DNA of 64,000 nt from Naumannella cuiyingiana (GCF_013408305.1 NZ_JACBZS010000001.1:1054001-1118000); one strand, 5' to 3'. Counted from the first letter of the stretch, positions 42,196 through 53,324 are shown. Numbers and translations: made by a program. The notes: generated by a model not told the origin, from the letters alone.

Positions 42196-43131
42196 TCAGT
42201 CGATGACGCCGAACTCGTAGCCGTCGGAGCGCAGGTCCTCGATGATCGTGGGCAGCGCGCCGATGGTCAGGTCGTTGTCCTTGTAGTCGTGCAGCAAGAC
42301 GACGGCCACGCCCGGGTTGCCGGACTCGGCAAGGGTGGACGACACCAGCTCGGCGGCCGCCTCCGACGATGCCGGCGCCTCCGCGTCGCCGTCCCCGTCG
42401 AGGGCGTTCCACTCGATCCAGTAGCGATCCTTCTTGGCCATCGCCGCGTCGGCCTCGTCCAGGCCCTTCCACGACTGGTGCCCGCCCGGGTACCGATAGC
42501 CGTGCACCGCATAGTCGGGGCCGAGCACCTTGCGTATCGCCGCCAACGCCTTCTCGTTGTCCGCCACCACCTGCTTGGCGTTCCCACGCCCGCCGGGGTA
42601 CAGCTCGCTGTAGTCGTGGGAGTAGCTGTGGATGTCGATCGCGTGCCCCTCGGCGATGGTGCGCCTGACCAGCGACTTGTCGGCCTTGCCGAGGGCCTTC
42701 GGGCCGGCGATGTAGAAGAAGGTCGCCGGGACCTTCTCCTTCTTCAAGATGTCCAGCACCCGCGGCGTCGAGCTGTTCGTCGGCCCGTCGTCGAAGGTCA
42801 GGAACGCGATCTTGTTCCTGGGATAGCCCGCCGCCTTCTCGCCCTCGACCAGCCAGCGGTTGACGTCCTTCGCCGAGTAGACGTACGCCGAGGCGGCGTT
42901 GTTGTGATTCGCGCCCGGCTTGAGCTTTGTCGGGTCGGCGCTCGGCGTCGGGCTCGGTGTGGGCGCCGGGCTCGATGAACCGGCCGACGAGCCGCTCGGC
43001 GACCCCGCCGAAGGCCCGGTCGCCGCGGGCGGGTCGCTGGCCTGCGTCGGGGCCCCGGGCGGCGACCCGCAGCCGACCAACCCGAGCACGCTCAGCCCGC
43101 CCGCTACGACCCAACGCCACGAGTGCCGCAC
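42196..43131 (-). CDS. Polysaccharide deacetylase (CE4) lipoprotein
   Basis: A 311-residue secreted protein. The lipoprotein signal has Cys21 in LGLVGCGS. A Ser/Pro/Thr-rich linker (25-68) precedes the NodB/CE4 domain, with Asp114-Asp115 in LTFDDGPT, metal His168 and His172 in HSYSHDY, and the late motif VVLLHDYKDN. It probably removes acetyl groups from peptidoglycan or a surface glycan. The start codon is GTG (43131). It ends about 110 nt before the MFS start, and the rpsQ terminator lies upstream of it. Confidence 0.85.
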   Translation of the reverse strand: MRHSWRWVVAGGLSVLGLVGCGSPPGAPTQASDPPAATGPSAGSPSGSSAGSSSPAPTPSPTPSADPTKLKPGANHNNAASAYVYSAKDVNRWLVEGEKAAGYPRNKIAFLTFDDGPTNSSTPRVLDILKKEKVPATFFYIAGPKALGKADKSLVRRTIAEGHAIDIHSYSHDYSELYPGGRGNAKQVVADNEKALAAIRKVLGPDYAVHGYRYPGGHQSWKGLDEADAAMAKKDRYWIEWNALDGDGDAEAPASSEAAAELVSSTLAESGNPGVAVVLLHDYKDNDLTIGALPTIIEDLRSDGYEFGVID

Positions 43132-43242
43132 ATCCCCTCCTCATGGGTTCGTCCCTCACGCACAGCTCGACCCGCTAAGCCTATTGGCCCGCCCCGGGCG
43201 CGCCGGCCGGTCGCGCCGATGATCATCGGCGGGTACGCGAAA

Positions 43243-43269
43243 GGCCCGCCTCCGATCGGGAGGCGGGCC
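43243..43269. terminator. Hairpin terminator after rpsQ
   Basis: GGCCCGCCTCC (43243-43253) and GGAGGCGGGCC (43259-43269) form a perfect 11-bp stem with a 5-nt loop, 36 nt past the rpsQ stop on the minus strand. It closes the S10-type transcription unit (rpsJ to rpsQ). There is no long T-tract, as usual in high-GC actinobacteria. Confidence 0.8.
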
Positions 43270-43304
43270 CTGCGCGTACGTCGGTCAACCGGTGCGGGCC
43301 TCGA

Positions 43305-43598
43305 TCACTTGGCCTTCTCGCGGATGTCCAACAGGCGCCAGCGCTTGGACTTGCTCAGCGGACGGGTCTCGACGATCCGCACCCGGTCGCCGAGGCCGGC
43401 GTCGTTGTTCTCGTCGTGGGCCTTGAGCCGGACGGTCTGCCGCAGCACCTTGCCGTAGAGGGCGTGCTTCTTGCGGTCCTCGACGGCGACCACGATGGTC
43501 TTGTCCATCTTGTCGCTGACCACATAGCCGGTACGCACCTTGCGCGCGGTGCGCTCCGGCGCGGTCCCCTCGCTCTGCTCGGTCGTCGCTTCGCTCAT
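43305..43598 (-). CDS. rpsQ: 30S ribosomal protein S17
   Basis: A 97-residue uS17. A variable acidic N-terminus (1-22) is followed by [70 protein letters not shown], the OB-fold body. ATG 43598 is chosen because GAGAAGG lies 7 nt upstream; an ATG two codons earlier is possible. It is the last gene of the S10 unit. Confidence 0.96.
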   Translation of the reverse strand: MSEATTEQSEGTAPERTARKVRTGYVVSDKMDKTIVVAVEDRKKHALYGKVLRQTVRLKAHDENNDAGLGDRVRIVETRPLSKSKRWRLLDIREKAK

Positions 43599-43600
43599 GA

Positions 43601-43852
43601 TCATGCCTTCTCGGTGGTCGTGGTCTCGGACTCGGCGGGCTCGGCGACGATGCCGAGGTTGCGCTCCTGGAGGACCGTGTAGATCCGCGCGATGTCCTTG
43701 CGGACGGCGCGCAGCCGGCCGTGTGACTCGAGCTGACCGGTCGCGGCGGCGAAGCGGAGCGTGAACAGCTCCTCCTTCAGCTCGGACACCTTGTCGTTCA
43801 GGGCATCCCGGTTCAGGCCGCGCAGGTCCGCGGCAACAAGCGACTTCGCCAT
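43601..43852 (-). CDS. rpmC: 50S ribosomal protein L29
   Basis: An 83-residue uL29, a two-helix protein at the exit tunnel: [50 protein letters not shown]. The 12-residue Thr/Glu-rich tail is longer than in E. coli but normal in actinobacteria. The start overlaps the rplP stop by 1 nt. Confidence 0.96.
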   Translation of the reverse strand: MAKSLVAADLRGLNRDALNDKVSELKEELFTLRFAAATGQLESHGRLRAVRKDIARIYTVLQERNLGIVAEPAESETTTTEKA

Positions 43853-44271
43853 CAGGCGTCACCTCCCTCGCGCGTCACGAAGCGCGCCTTCATCGGCAGC
43901 TTGTGGATCGCGAGCCGCATGGCCTCGCGGGCCACGGACTCGTCCACACCGGACAGCTCGAACATCACCCGTCCGGGCTTGACATTGGCGACCCACCACT
44001 CGGGCGAGCCCTTGCCCGACCCCATCCGGGTCTCGGCCGGCTTCTTGGTCAGCGGGCGGTCGGGGTAGATGTTGATCCAGACCTTGCCGCCACGCTTGAT
44101 GTGCCGGGTCATCGCGATACGCGCGGACTCGATCTGCCGGTTGGTGACATAGGCGGGCTCGAGGGCCTGGATGCCGTAGTCGCCGAACGCCAGCTCGGTG
44201 CCGCCCTTGGCCATGCCGCGGCGCTTGGGGTGGTGCTGCTTGCGGAACTTCACCTTGCGGGGAACCAGCAT
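43852..44271 (-). CDS. rplP: 50S ribosomal protein L16
   Basis: A 139-residue uL16: [24 protein letters not shown] at the start, then [39 protein letters not shown], ending [13 protein letters not shown]. It sits near the A-site tRNA elbow. It starts 4 nt after rpsC. Confidence 0.97.
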   Translation of the reverse strand: MLVPRKVKFRKQHHPKRRGMAKGGTELAFGDYGIQALEPAYVTNRQIESARIAMTRHIKRGGKVWINIYPDRPLTKKPAETRMGSGKGSPEWWVANVKPGRVMFELSGVDESVAREAMRLAIHKLPMKARFVTREGGDA

Positions 44272-44275
44272 GTCC

Positions 44276-45130
<855 letters not shown>

Positions 45131-45132
45131 GC

Positions 45133-45585
45133 TCAGGCCTCCTTCTGCTCGTCGGTGGACTTGTCGGTCTTCTTGCGGCCCTGCGCGGTACGCGCCTCCT
45201 TGGGCTCGACCACCACGGTGATGTGGCTGCCGCGCTTCATGATCCGGCTCGCCGAGCCCTTGGCGCGCGGGCGGATCCGGCGCAGGGTGACGCCCTCGTC
45301 CACGAACACCTGGGAGACGAACAGGTCGTCGGCGGCCAGGTCGTCGGTGTCGGCCGCGTTGGCGGCGGCGCTCGCGACGACCTTGTAGACGGGTTCGCTC
45401 GCGGCCTGCGGCGCGAACTTCAGCACGTCGAGGGCCTCGGTGACATCCATCCCGCGGACCACATCGGCGACCCGGCGTACCTTCGTCGGCGACATCCGGA
45501 CGTGCCGCGCGATGGCGAAGCTCCCCGGCCGATCTCCGAGCAGCGCAGCGCGTCGGCTGGGCCGGGCTTGCGTATCAGTACTCAT
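45133..45585 (-). CDS. rplV: 50S ribosomal protein L22
   Basis: A 150-residue uL22: [32 protein letters not shown] at the start and the tunnel beta-hairpin [25 protein letters not shown], site of macrolide-resistance changes in other species; the hairpin looks ordinary. N- and C-terminal extensions are hydrophilic. Confidence 0.97.
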   Translation of the reverse strand: MSTDTQARPSRRAALLGDRPGSFAIARHVRMSPTKVRRVADVVRGMDVTEALDVLKFAPQAASEPVYKVVASAAANAADTDDLAADDLFVSQVFVDEGVTLRRIRPRAKGSASRIMKRGSHITVVVEPKEARTAQGRKKTDKSTDEQKEA

Positions 45586-45600
45586 CTTCTGCTTCCTCGA

Positions 45601-45882
45601 TCAGCGGCGACGCGACTTGCGGTCGTCCTTGATGTGGCCCCGGAAGGTACGCGTGGGCGCGAACTCCCCGAGCTTGTGGCCGATCATGGCCTCGGTCACG
45701 AAGACCGGGACATGCTTGCGACCGTCGTGCACGGCGATGGTGTGCCCGAGCATGTCCGGCACGATCATCGAACGGCGCGACCAGGTCTTGATCACGTTCT
45801 TGGTGCCCTTCTCGTTCTGCACGTCCACCTTCTTCATCAGGTGGTCGTCGACGAACGGGCCCTTCTTCAAGCTGCGTGGCAT
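45601..45882 (-). CDS. rpsS: 30S ribosomal protein S19
   Basis: A 93-residue uS19: [20 protein letters not shown] at the start and [41 protein letters not shown]. It is of standard length and position between rplB and rplV. Confidence 0.97.
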   Translation of the reverse strand: MPRSLKKGPFVDDHLMKKVDVQNEKGTKNVIKTWSRRSMIVPDMLGHTIAVHDGRKHVPVFVTEAMIGHKLGEFAPTRTFRGHIKDDRKSRRR

Positions 45883-45899
45883 CTCTCAGTGACTCCTGC

Positions 45900-46736
<837 letters not shown>

Positions 46737-46767
46737 GAGGTCTCCAGTCCTGTCTCTCTACCCCGGC

Positions 46768-47079
46768 TCAGGCGCCGGCCTGGCCGAAGATGTCGATCCG
46801 CTCACCGTCGGCGACCGTGACGATCGCGCGCTTGGTGTCGGGGCGCTTGCCCGTGCCGAAGCGGGTCCGGCGGGCCTTGCCCTTGCGGTTCTGGGTGTTG
46901 ACCCGGGTGACCTTCACGCCGAACACCTTCTCGACGGCGATCTTGATCTCGGTCTTGTTGGCATCGGGAGCGACGACGAAGGTGTAGCTGTTCTCGTCGA
47001 TCAGCCCGTAGCTCTTCTCGCTGACGACCGGCGCGAGCAGGATGTCGCGGTGGTCGCGGATCTTCAGCGCGTCAGTCAC
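46768..47079 (-). CDS. rplW: 50S ribosomal protein L23
   Basis: A 103-residue uL23, the exit-tunnel docking site for trigger factor and [61 protein letters not shown]. It overlaps the rplD stop by 4 nt. Confidence 0.97.
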   Translation of the reverse strand: MTDALKIRDHRDILLAPVVSEKSYGLIDENSYTFVVAPDANKTEIKIAVEKVFGVKVTRVNTQNRKGKARRTRFGTGKRPDTKRAIVTVADGERIDIFGQAGA

Positions 47080-48056
47080 TTGTCGTCCTCCGAGTCATCG
47101 GTCGCAGCGACCGCATTGACGAATCCGGCGCGCTCGGCGGCCTCGGCGCTGGCGAACCAGACCTCGGCGATCGTCCGGGCGTACCACGGCGAGTCGGGGG
47201 CGTGGAACTTCATCGAGTCCTCGTTGCCCTTGATGTCGAACCCGGCCGGCGGGTTCGCACCGCGGTAGGAGCCCTCACCGAACGGCGCATCGGCCTCGTC
47301 GGCCGTGGTGTCGGCCACGGTGGCCCCGGCAGCGCCTGAGCTCGCCTCGCTCTCCCGAGCGGTGGCCTTCGCGCCCTTGCCGGTCTGCGGGCCGGCGACG
47401 AACTGCTCCAGCGCACCCTCGGTGAAGACCACCGAGTCGCCGACCAGCACGTCGTAGGCGTTCAGTTGGTCGACGGCCAGCGGGTGCACGTCGGCAACGT
47501 TGCGCAGCGACAGGTACGCCACGTCCTCGTCGCGGGTCAGCACCACGAGCACCTTGCCCGCGCCGGCGACCGCGCGGACGGCGGCCACGGCGGCCTTGGT
47601 GTTCGGGGTCTCCCCGGCCAGGCCGGAGACGACGTGGATGCGGCCGTCGCGGGCCCGGTCGGACAGCACACCGCGCAGGGCGGCGGCGACCATCTTCTTC
47701 GGGGTCCGCTGGCTGTAGCCGTGCGGGGTCGGGCCGTGCACGACACCGCCGCCGGTCCACTGCGGGGCGCGGCGCGAACCCTGGCGGGCGCGGCCGGTGC
47801 CCTTCTGCCGCCACGGCTTGGCGCCACCGCCGCGGACCTCGCCGCGGGTCTTGGTGTCGTGGGTGCCCTGGCGACCGGCGGCGAGCTGGGCCACCACGAC
47901 CTGGTGGATCAGCGGGATGTTGGTCTGGGTGTCGAAGATCGCGCCCGGCAGTTCGGCGGTGCCGGACTTCTTGCCCGCGACGTCGACGATGTCGACGCTC
48001 ACGTCGGTCCGGGTGCCCGCCGTCTCGGTGGCGCGCTCGTCAATGTTGGCGGTCAT
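47076..48056 (-). CDS. rplD: 50S ribosomal protein L4 with an extra C-terminal domain
   Basis: A 326-residue uL4, about 110 residues longer than usual. Residues 1-220 are a complete L4, including the tunnel loop [24 protein letters not shown] and the ending [20 protein letters not shown] linker (221-270) leads to a compact extra domain (271-313): [39 protein letters not shown]. This resembles a small module seen appended to other actinobacterial proteins (I recall the label sunset domain), with an Ada-like G-N-S-YH pattern. The extension is in frame, with no sequencing-error signature. Genomic position of the module: 47118-47246. Confidence 0.95.
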   Translation of the reverse strand: MTANIDERATETAGTRTDVSVDIVDVAGKKSGTAELPGAIFDTQTNIPLIHQVVVAQLAAGRQGTHDTKTRGEVRGGGAKPWRQKGTGRARQGSRRAPQWTGGGVVHGPTPHGYSQRTPKKMVAAALRGVLSDRARDGRIHVVSGLAGETPNTKAAVAAVRAVAGAGKVLVVLTRDEDVAYLSLRNVADVHPLAVDQLNAYDVLVGDSVVFTEGALEQFVAGPQTGKGAKATARESEASSGAAGATVADTTADEADAPFGEGSYRGANPPAGFDIKGNEDSMKFHAPDSPWYARTIAEVWFASAEAAERAGFVNAVAATDDSEDDK

Positions 48057-48733
48057 GCCCCGCTACCTCCGTTCACAACGTCTCCCTTCTTGGCGGCGCT
48101 GCGCAGGACAACGAGGCCACCCTTGGCCCCGGGCACCGCGCCCTTGACCAGGATCAGGCCGCGCTCGGGATCGACCGAGTGCACCTGCAGGTTCTGCACG
48201 GTCACGCGGTCGACGCCCATCCGGCCGGCCATCCGCAGGCCCTTGAACACCCGGCCCGGGGTGGCGCAGCCGCCGATGGAGCCCGGCGAGCGGTGCTTGC
48301 GGTGCACACCGTGCGAGGCGCGCAGGCCGGCGAAGCCGTGCCGCTTCATGACACCGGCGGTGCCCTTGCCGCGGCTGACACCGGTCACGTCGACGATCTC
48401 GGCCGGCTCGAAGACCTCGGCGGTCAGCTCCTGGCCCGGCTCGTAGTCGGCGGCATCGGTGGTGCGCAGCTCGACCAGGTGCTTGCGCGGCGTGACGCCG
48501 GCGGCGCCGAAGTGGCCGGCGTCGGGCTTGTTCACGCGCTTGGGCTTCACGGCGCCGAAGCCGAGCTGGACCGCGGAGTAGCCGTCCTTCTCCGGCGTGC
48601 GGACCTGGGTGACCACACAGGGCCCGGCCTGGATCACGGTCACGGGCACGACCTGGTTGTTCTCGTCCCAGAGCTGGGTCATGCCGAGCTTGGTGCCCAG
48701 CAGACCCTTCACCTTGCGTTCGGTAGTCGTCAT
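48053..48733 (-). CDS. rplC: 50S ribosomal protein L3
   Basis: A 226-residue uL3: [32 protein letters not shown] at the start and the W-finger/central extension region [42 protein letters not shown]. It overlaps rplD by 4 nt. Confidence 0.97.
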   Translation of the reverse strand: MTTTERKVKGLLGTKLGMTQLWDENNQVVPVTVIQAGPCVVTQVRTPEKDGYSAVQLGFGAVKPKRVNKPDAGHFGAAGVTPRKHLVELRTTDAADYEPGQELTAEVFEPAEIVDVTGVSRGKGTAGVMKRHGFAGLRASHGVHRKHRSPGSIGGCATPGRVFKGLRMAGRMGVDRVTVQNLQVHSVDPERGLILVKGAVPGAKGGLVVLRSAAKKGDVVNGGSGA

Positions 48734-48747
48734 CTTGGCGTCGTTCC

Positions 48748-49056
48748 TCAGAGCTTGATCTCGATGTCCACGCCCGCCGGCAGGTCGAGGCGCATCAGCG
48801 AGTCGACCGTCTTCGGGGTGGGATCGATGATGTCGATCAGTCGCTTGTGCGTACGCATCTCGAAGTGCTCGCGGCTGTCCTTGTACTTGTGCGGCGAACG
48901 GATCACGCAGTACACGTTCTTCTCCGTCGGCAGCGGCACCGGCCCGGCGACCGTCGCACCGGTACGCGTGACCGTGTCGACGATCTTGCGCGCCGAGGTG
49001 TCGATGACCTCGTGGTCATAGGCCTTCAGCCTGATGCGGATCTTCTGTCCCGCCAC
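48748..49056 (-). CDS. rpsJ: 30S ribosomal protein S10
   Basis: A 102-residue uS10 (NusE): [75 protein letters not shown] start at 49056 with GAGGAC ahead. First gene of the rpsJ-rpsQ unit; tuf, often just upstream, is 13.4 kb away. Confidence 0.97.
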   Translation of the reverse strand: MAGQKIRIRLKAYDHEVIDTSARKIVDTVTRTGATVAGPVPLPTEKNVYCVIRSPHKYKDSREHFEMRTHKRLIDIIDPTPKTVDSLMRLDLPAGVDIEIKL

Positions 49057-49463
49057 AGTTCGTCCTCTTCTCGTCCCTGCACGTGTCTCCGCCGACCACC
49101 CGGGGGCGATCCGTCGCGGCGCTCGTTGTCCGAGTGCCTCGCTGTTCTCGAGTCACTTGTACGTTGGCCGGGCACCGCGGTGCCGACCGCGTTGCTCCGA
49201 CCCCCGCGGTCGGGCGTGTCGCAGGCCCTGGACGCACGACAAGCACGGAAATCCCTGCTCGTTGATTGTGTCCGGCCGGCGGGATCTTGCGATCCGCTCC
49301 GCCCTGTGCGGTTGATCTCTCGGTGCGGCGTACCCCGCGCAGCGCTCTCCCGGGGGAGCTCGTCGGCGCACGGCACGCCCCGGCGACCTTGTCGAGGCAA
49401 CCCGTAGATTCTGGCAGACATCGCCCGCGAGGCCAAATCCGGCGGCGGGCTATCGTTGAGGAC
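49057..49463. promoter_or_regulatory. S10-operon leader and divergent promoter region
   Basis: A 407-nt gene-free interval. It must hold the promoter of the eleven-gene rpsJ-rpsQ operon (minus strand) and that of the small membrane protein (plus strand; TATCGT at 49451-49456, 7 nt before its ATG). The long leader may be regulatory, but I see no conserved fold such as the E. coli S10/L4 leader, and short open frames in it look like noise. Confidence 0.5.
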
Positions 49464-49877
49464 ATGAGCAGCCCGGCCGAGCCCGTTTCCGCCGCTGCCC
49501 CGCGCCGGGCCGCTCCCGCGCGCGCCTCGGTCTCGCTGATCGTCGGCACCGTCTGCGCATTCGTCTCCTGTGCCGGGCTCGGCACCGCGATCATCGGCTA
49601 CCTGACCGGCCAGTTGCCGATGGCAATCGCGGCATCGGTGGCGCTGGTCGGGGCGCTGGCCACCGTGGTCCTGCTCTGCCTGGCCCTCGATGCGAAGAGC
49701 GACCCGAATCTGCTCTGGCTGCGGATCGGCTCCGGCATCGCGATCGTCGGCGGCGGCGCCGCGCTGGCCGCCTTCCTGCTCCTCGCACCATTCGACTTCG
49801 TCGTGCCGGTGGCGCTGGGCGTCAGCATCGTCGCCCAACTGCTGATCCTCGTCGCGAGCTTCACCCACTACCGCTGA
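49464..49877 (+). CDS. Small four-helix membrane protein of unknown function
   Basis: A 137-residue protein. After a 20-residue Ala/Pro-rich N-terminus it has four predicted membrane helices (roughly 22-45, 50-75, 85-108 and 113-135) and a short His-Tyr-Arg end. No catalytic motif is visible and I do not recognise a family. A TATCGT -10 box 7 nt upstream points to a leaderless mRNA. It is divergent from rpsJ and 65 nt ahead of treY; it may be its own unit. Confidence 0.6.
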   Translation: MSSPAEPVSAAAPRRAAPARASVSLIVGTVCAFVSCAGLGTAIIGYLTGQLPMAIAASVALVGALATVVLLCLALDAKSDPNLLWLRIGSGIAIVGGGAALAAFLLLAPFDFVVPVALGVSIVAQLLILVASFTHYR

Positions 49878-49942
49878 GCCCGCGTCGGACCCCGAATCGC
49901 GGGCCACTCCCCCGGCCGGGCCGCCCGCACTAGGGTCGGCGT

Positions 49943-52219
49943 GTGCGCGCACCCACGTCGACCTATCGGCTGCAACTGAACGCCAACTTCACGCTGTTCG
50001 ACGCGGCAGCGACGGTCCCGTACCTGGCCGAGCTGGGCGTCGGCGCGGTCTACGTCTCGCCCGTGCTCGCGGCGACCCCCGGCTCGACCCACGGCTACGA
50101 CGTGGTCGACCCGACCCGGATCGATCCCGAGCGCGGCGGCGAGGCCGGCTGGCGGGCGCTGGTCGAGGCGACCCGGAGTGCCGGCCTCGGCCTGGTCGTC
50201 GACATCGTGCCGAACCACCTCGGCGTCGCCGATCCCGCGCAGAACCCGTCGTGGTGGAGCGTGCTGCGCCTCGGCCAGGACTCCCCGAGTGCCGACTGGT
50301 ACGACATCGACTGGGCGGCCGGCCCACTGTTGCTGCCCGTGCTGGGCGACGATGCCGACCCCGGCGACCTGCGCCTGGTCCCGACCGAGGACGGCGGCGA
50401 GGTGCGCTACTTCGACCACCGGTTCCCGCTCGCGCCGGGGACCTGGCAGCCGGGCGACTCACTCAGCGCGGTGCTGGAACGCCAGGCGTACCGACTGATC
50501 AACTGGCGGCGCGGCGACGCCGAGTTGCGACACCGACGCTTCTTCACGATCACCTCGTTGGCCGGCATACGCCAGGAGGATCCCGAGGTCTTCGACGCCA
50601 CCCACGAACGGGTCGCCCGCTGGGTCGGGCGCGCCGAGATCAGCGGGCTGCGGGTCGACCACCCCGACGGCCTGGCCGACCCGGCGGACTATTTCGGCCG
50701 GCTGTCCGCGCTCGCGCCCGATGCCTGGCTGGTGGCCGAGAAGATCCTCGAGCCCGGCGAGCAGTTGCCGCCCTGGCCGGTCGCCGGCACCACCGGCTAC
50801 GACGCGCTGAACGAGTTCACCGGCGTCCTGGTCGACGCCTCGGCGGCCGCGGGGCTCGACCGCGTCTACCGGGAGCTGACCGATGATCAACTGTCCGCGC
50901 GCGCCCACGTCCGGGAGGGCAAGCGGCGCGCGGCGAGCGAGTTGCTGCGCGCGGAGCTGAACCGGATGACCCGGTTGACCCCGGAGTTCGATCCGGGGCA
51001 GCTCACGGAGCTGTTGATCATGCTGGCGGTGGAGTTCGAGGCGTACCGATCCTATCTGCCGCGCGGACGCGAGCTGCTCGATGCGGCGGCCGGTGCCATC
51101 GACCACCCGCTGCGCGACCGGGTGCTGGCCCGGTTGACCGATCCCGACGACGAGCTCGCCGTGCGGTTCCAGCAGTTCACCGGCGCGGTGATGGCCAAGG
51201 GCACCGAGGACACCGCGTTCTACCGGTACGCCCGATTCGTCGCGCTGAACGAGGTCGGCGGCGACGCCGGCCGCTTCGGCCTGCCGACCGACGCGTTCCA
51301 CGCCGCACAGGTACGCCGGCAGCGCGACTGGCCCGAGGCGATGACCGCCCTGTCCACGCATGACACGAAGCGCGGCGAGGACGTCCGCGCGCGGCTGGCG
51401 GTGCTGTCGGAGCTGGGCGAGCACTGGACGCGGTTCGCCGAGGCGTACCTGACCACGACCGGGATCAGGGACCGCCCGCTGGGGTACCTGCTCGCCCAGG
51501 TGATCATCGGGCTCGGACCGGACCGCGACGATCCGGGGGCGCGCGAGCGGCTGCGGGCCTATGCCGAGAAGGCGATGCGCGAGGCCGCGGTGCACACGAG
51601 CTGGACCGACCCCGACGCCGACTTCGAGGCCGGTGTGCTGGCCGCCGTCGATGCGGTGTTCGACAACGCCGGCCTGGCCGACGAGCTGGCCCGCCTCGAG
51701 ACACTGGTCGAACAGCCCGGCTGGTCCAATGCCCTGGCCCAGAAGCTGATCCAGCTCACGGCGCCCGGCGTACCCGACGTCTATCAGGGCACCGAACTGT
51801 GGGACGACTCGCTGGTCGATCCCGACAATCGGCGGCCGGTGGACTACCAGCGCCGACGCGCTCGACTGGCGGGGCTGAACGCCGCCCCGCCGGTCGACGA
51901 CTCGGGCGCGGCGAAGCTGTGGGTGACCCGGCAGGCGCTGCGGCTGCGCCGCGACCGGCCCGAGCTGTTCAGCGGCTACCGGCCGGTGGTCGCGAACGGT
52001 CCCGCGGCGACGCATCTGCTGGGCTTCGACCGGGGCGGGGCGATCACTCTGGTCACCCGGCTTCCCTATTCCCTCGGCGAGACGGGCTGGGACGAGACCG
52101 CGGTGACCCTGCCCGACGGGACGTGGCGCGACGAGCTGACCGGTGCCGAGCACGCCGGGCAGGTCGCCGTGACCGAGCTGTTCGCGCGGTTGCCGGTCGC
52201 ACTGCTGACCCGGAGCTGA
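49943..52219 (+). CDS. treY: Malto-oligosyltrehalose synthase
   Basis: A 758-residue GH13 enzyme that converts the reducing-end alpha-1,4 bond of malto-oligosaccharides to the alpha,alpha-1,1 bond of trehalose. It has the TreY start PTSTYRLQLNANFTLFDAAATVPYLAELGVGAVYVSPVLAA, then GLGLVVDIVPNHLGV and GLRVDHPDGL with the nucleophile Asp. LVAEKIL carries the acid/base Glu, and LSTHDTKRGEDVR the third acidic residue. It usually pairs with treZ and treX; neither is in the window. GTG start. A hairpin terminator follows the stop. Confidence 0.92.
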   Translation: MRAPTSTYRLQLNANFTLFDAAATVPYLAELGVGAVYVSPVLAATPGSTHGYDVVDPTRIDPERGGEAGWRALVEATRSAGLGLVVDIVPNHLGVADPAQNPSWWSVLRLGQDSPSADWYDIDWAAGPLLLPVLGDDADPGDLRLVPTEDGGEVRYFDHRFPLAPGTWQPGDSLSAVLERQAYRLINWRRGDAELRHRRFFTITSLAGIRQEDPEVFDATHERVARWVGRAEISGLRVDHPDGLADPADYFGRLSALAPDAWLVAEKILEPGEQLPPWPVAGTTGYDALNEFTGVLVDASAAAGLDRVYRELTDDQLSARAHVREGKRRAASELLRAELNRMTRLTPEFDPGQLTELLIMLAVEFEAYRSYLPRGRELLDAAAGAIDHPLRDRVLARLTDPDDELAVRFQQFTGAVMAKGTEDTAFYRYARFVALNEVGGDAGRFGLPTDAFHAAQVRRQRDWPEAMTALSTHDTKRGEDVRARLAVLSELGEHWTRFAEAYLTTTGIRDRPLGYLLAQVIIGLGPDRDDPGARERLRAYAEKAMREAAVHTSWTDPDADFEAGVLAAVDAVFDNAGLADELARLETLVEQPGWSNALAQKLIQLTAPGVPDVYQGTELWDDSLVDPDNRRPVDYQRRRARLAGLNAAPPVDDSGAAKLWVTRQALRLRRDRPELFSGYRPVVANGPAATHLLGFDRGGAITLVTRLPYSLGETGWDETAVTLPDGTWRDELTGAEHAGQVAVTELFARLPVALLTRS

Positions 52220-52231
52220 CGCCGAGACGGC

Positions 52232-52262
52232 GACGGCCCCCGGCTGCCCGCCGGGGACCGTC
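52232..52262. terminator. Hairpin terminator between treY and the convergent secreted-protein gene
   Basis: GACGGCCCCCGGC (52232-52244) pairs with GCCGGGGACCGTC (52250-52262) with one mismatch and a 5-nt loop. It lies 12 nt after the treY stop and 13 nt before the stop of the minus-strand gene, so it can serve both. Confidence 0.75.
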
Positions 52263-52275
52263 ACCGCTCGTCGGA

Positions 52276-52971
52276 TCAGTTCACCGACAGGTGCACGTGG
52301 TCGCGGTGGTTCTGGGTGTCCGAACCGCGATCCTCCATGTCGCGCCAGCCCTCGTCGGCGCGCTGGACGTTCCAGATCTGCTGCTGCCAGATCACGTAGC
52401 TGACGTCGTAGCGGTCGGCATTGTCGCGCAGGTACGCCGCGACGCGGTCGCCGAGCGCGCGCCCCTGCGCGGAGTCATAGTTCGGGATCATGATGTCGAG
52501 CGCCCGGCCGTCGTTGTGATCCGAGCCCGGGTCGTTGCGCACCCCGCCGATCGTGGAGATCTCCGGGAACTCCTCGCGGATGTCGTCGAGCGCGGCCTGC
52601 GCGTTGCCGCTCAGCCCGTTCGCGCCGCTGACGTCCGGGTCGCCGGTGGAGGCCTGGCGGGCGGCACCGGACGCCCCGCCGGAGCCGCCCGACCGGTGCT
52701 CGCCGGAACGCCCGCGGTCGCCGCTCGAGCGATCTCCGCGAGCTTCGTCACCGTTCTTGTTCGTGCCTCGCTCGCGGCCCTGCCCCGCCGAACGCTCGTC
52801 GCCGGAGTCCGCGGACCGTTCGAAGCTGTTGGCCTGCCGTGCCGTCTGCTGCTGGCAGTCCCGCTCCTCGCCGGTGGCGGCCTGGGCGATGCCGGCCGCG
52901 CCGGCCAGCAGGACGCCGGTCGTCGCGGCCGCGCCGACCGCGGTCCGCAGGACGATGCTTCGCTTGTTCAT
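52276..52971 (-). CDS. Secreted protein with ARB_07466-like C-terminal domain
   Basis: A 231-residue exported protein. The signal peptide (1-31) ends in IAQAA. A long Gly/Ser/Arg/Glu-rich disordered stretch (35-115) follows. The C-terminal domain contains GGVRNDPGSDHNDGRALDIMI and HRDHVHLSVN, a His/Asp pattern like D,D-carboxypeptidase (M15-like) zinc sites. Peptidoglycan hydrolysis is plausible, not shown. ATG 52971 is chosen with GGTGAGAAACCG upstream. A well-formed promoter lies about 60-90 nt upstream. Confidence 0.75.
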   Translation of the reverse strand: MNKRSIVLRTAVGAAATTGVLLAGAAGIAQAATGEERDCQQQTARQANSFERSADSGDERSAGQGRERGTNKNGDEARGDRSSGDRGRSGEHRSGGSGGASGAARQASTGDPDVSGANGLSGNAQAALDDIREEFPEISTIGGVRNDPGSDHNDGRALDIMIPNYDSAQGRALGDRVAAYLRDNADRYDVSYVIWQQQIWNVQRADEGWRDMEDRGSDTQNHRDHVHLSVN

Positions 52972-53324
52972 CGGTTTCTCACCCTTCGTCGGTGCTTGCG
53001 GGGGCCCTCGCGCCCCGCCGTCACCGCCCGAGGCTAAGAGCACACTGAGAGGTTCTCAAATGATCTTAAGGAATGCTTAGATGCCTGTGTGCCGGATGTG
53101 GCGCTGGATCAGCGCCCGGCGCGATCCGCACCTTCCTGGCGCCGAGCCCGCGACCGATCGACGGGAATCCCGCCGGCACGCGGTTCGGGCCGGCACGGGC
53201 GGCGCTCCCGGCCAAAAAAGTGCGGCTGGCCGGCCGCACCGCCCCGGTCGCGCGAAATAGGCCTCGCCCGCGCACGCGCGTAGGCTGACGCTGTTTCGCC
53301 CCGGCCAGCCAGGAGTTGCCCACA
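52972..53324. promoter_or_regulatory. Divergent intergenic region with promoter for the secreted protein
   Basis: On the minus strand, TTGAGA (at 53054-53059) and TAGCCT (53031-53036) are spaced 17 bp, a good promoter for the 52971 gene. The palindrome TGAGA-GGT-TCTCA (53046-53058) overlaps the -35. Just upstream, three similar elements (TCTCAAATG, TCTTAAGGAATG, GCTTAGATG; 53054-53084) recur about every 11-12 bp, as in response-regulator direct repeats. The rest (53090-53300) is GC-rich with no gene seen. Confidence 0.55.

Noticed and set aside
49057-49463. S10-leader autoregulation by L4 as in E. coli, or small genes in the leader.
   Set aside because: I cannot see the required hairpins, and the short open frames there lack start signals and conservation cues.
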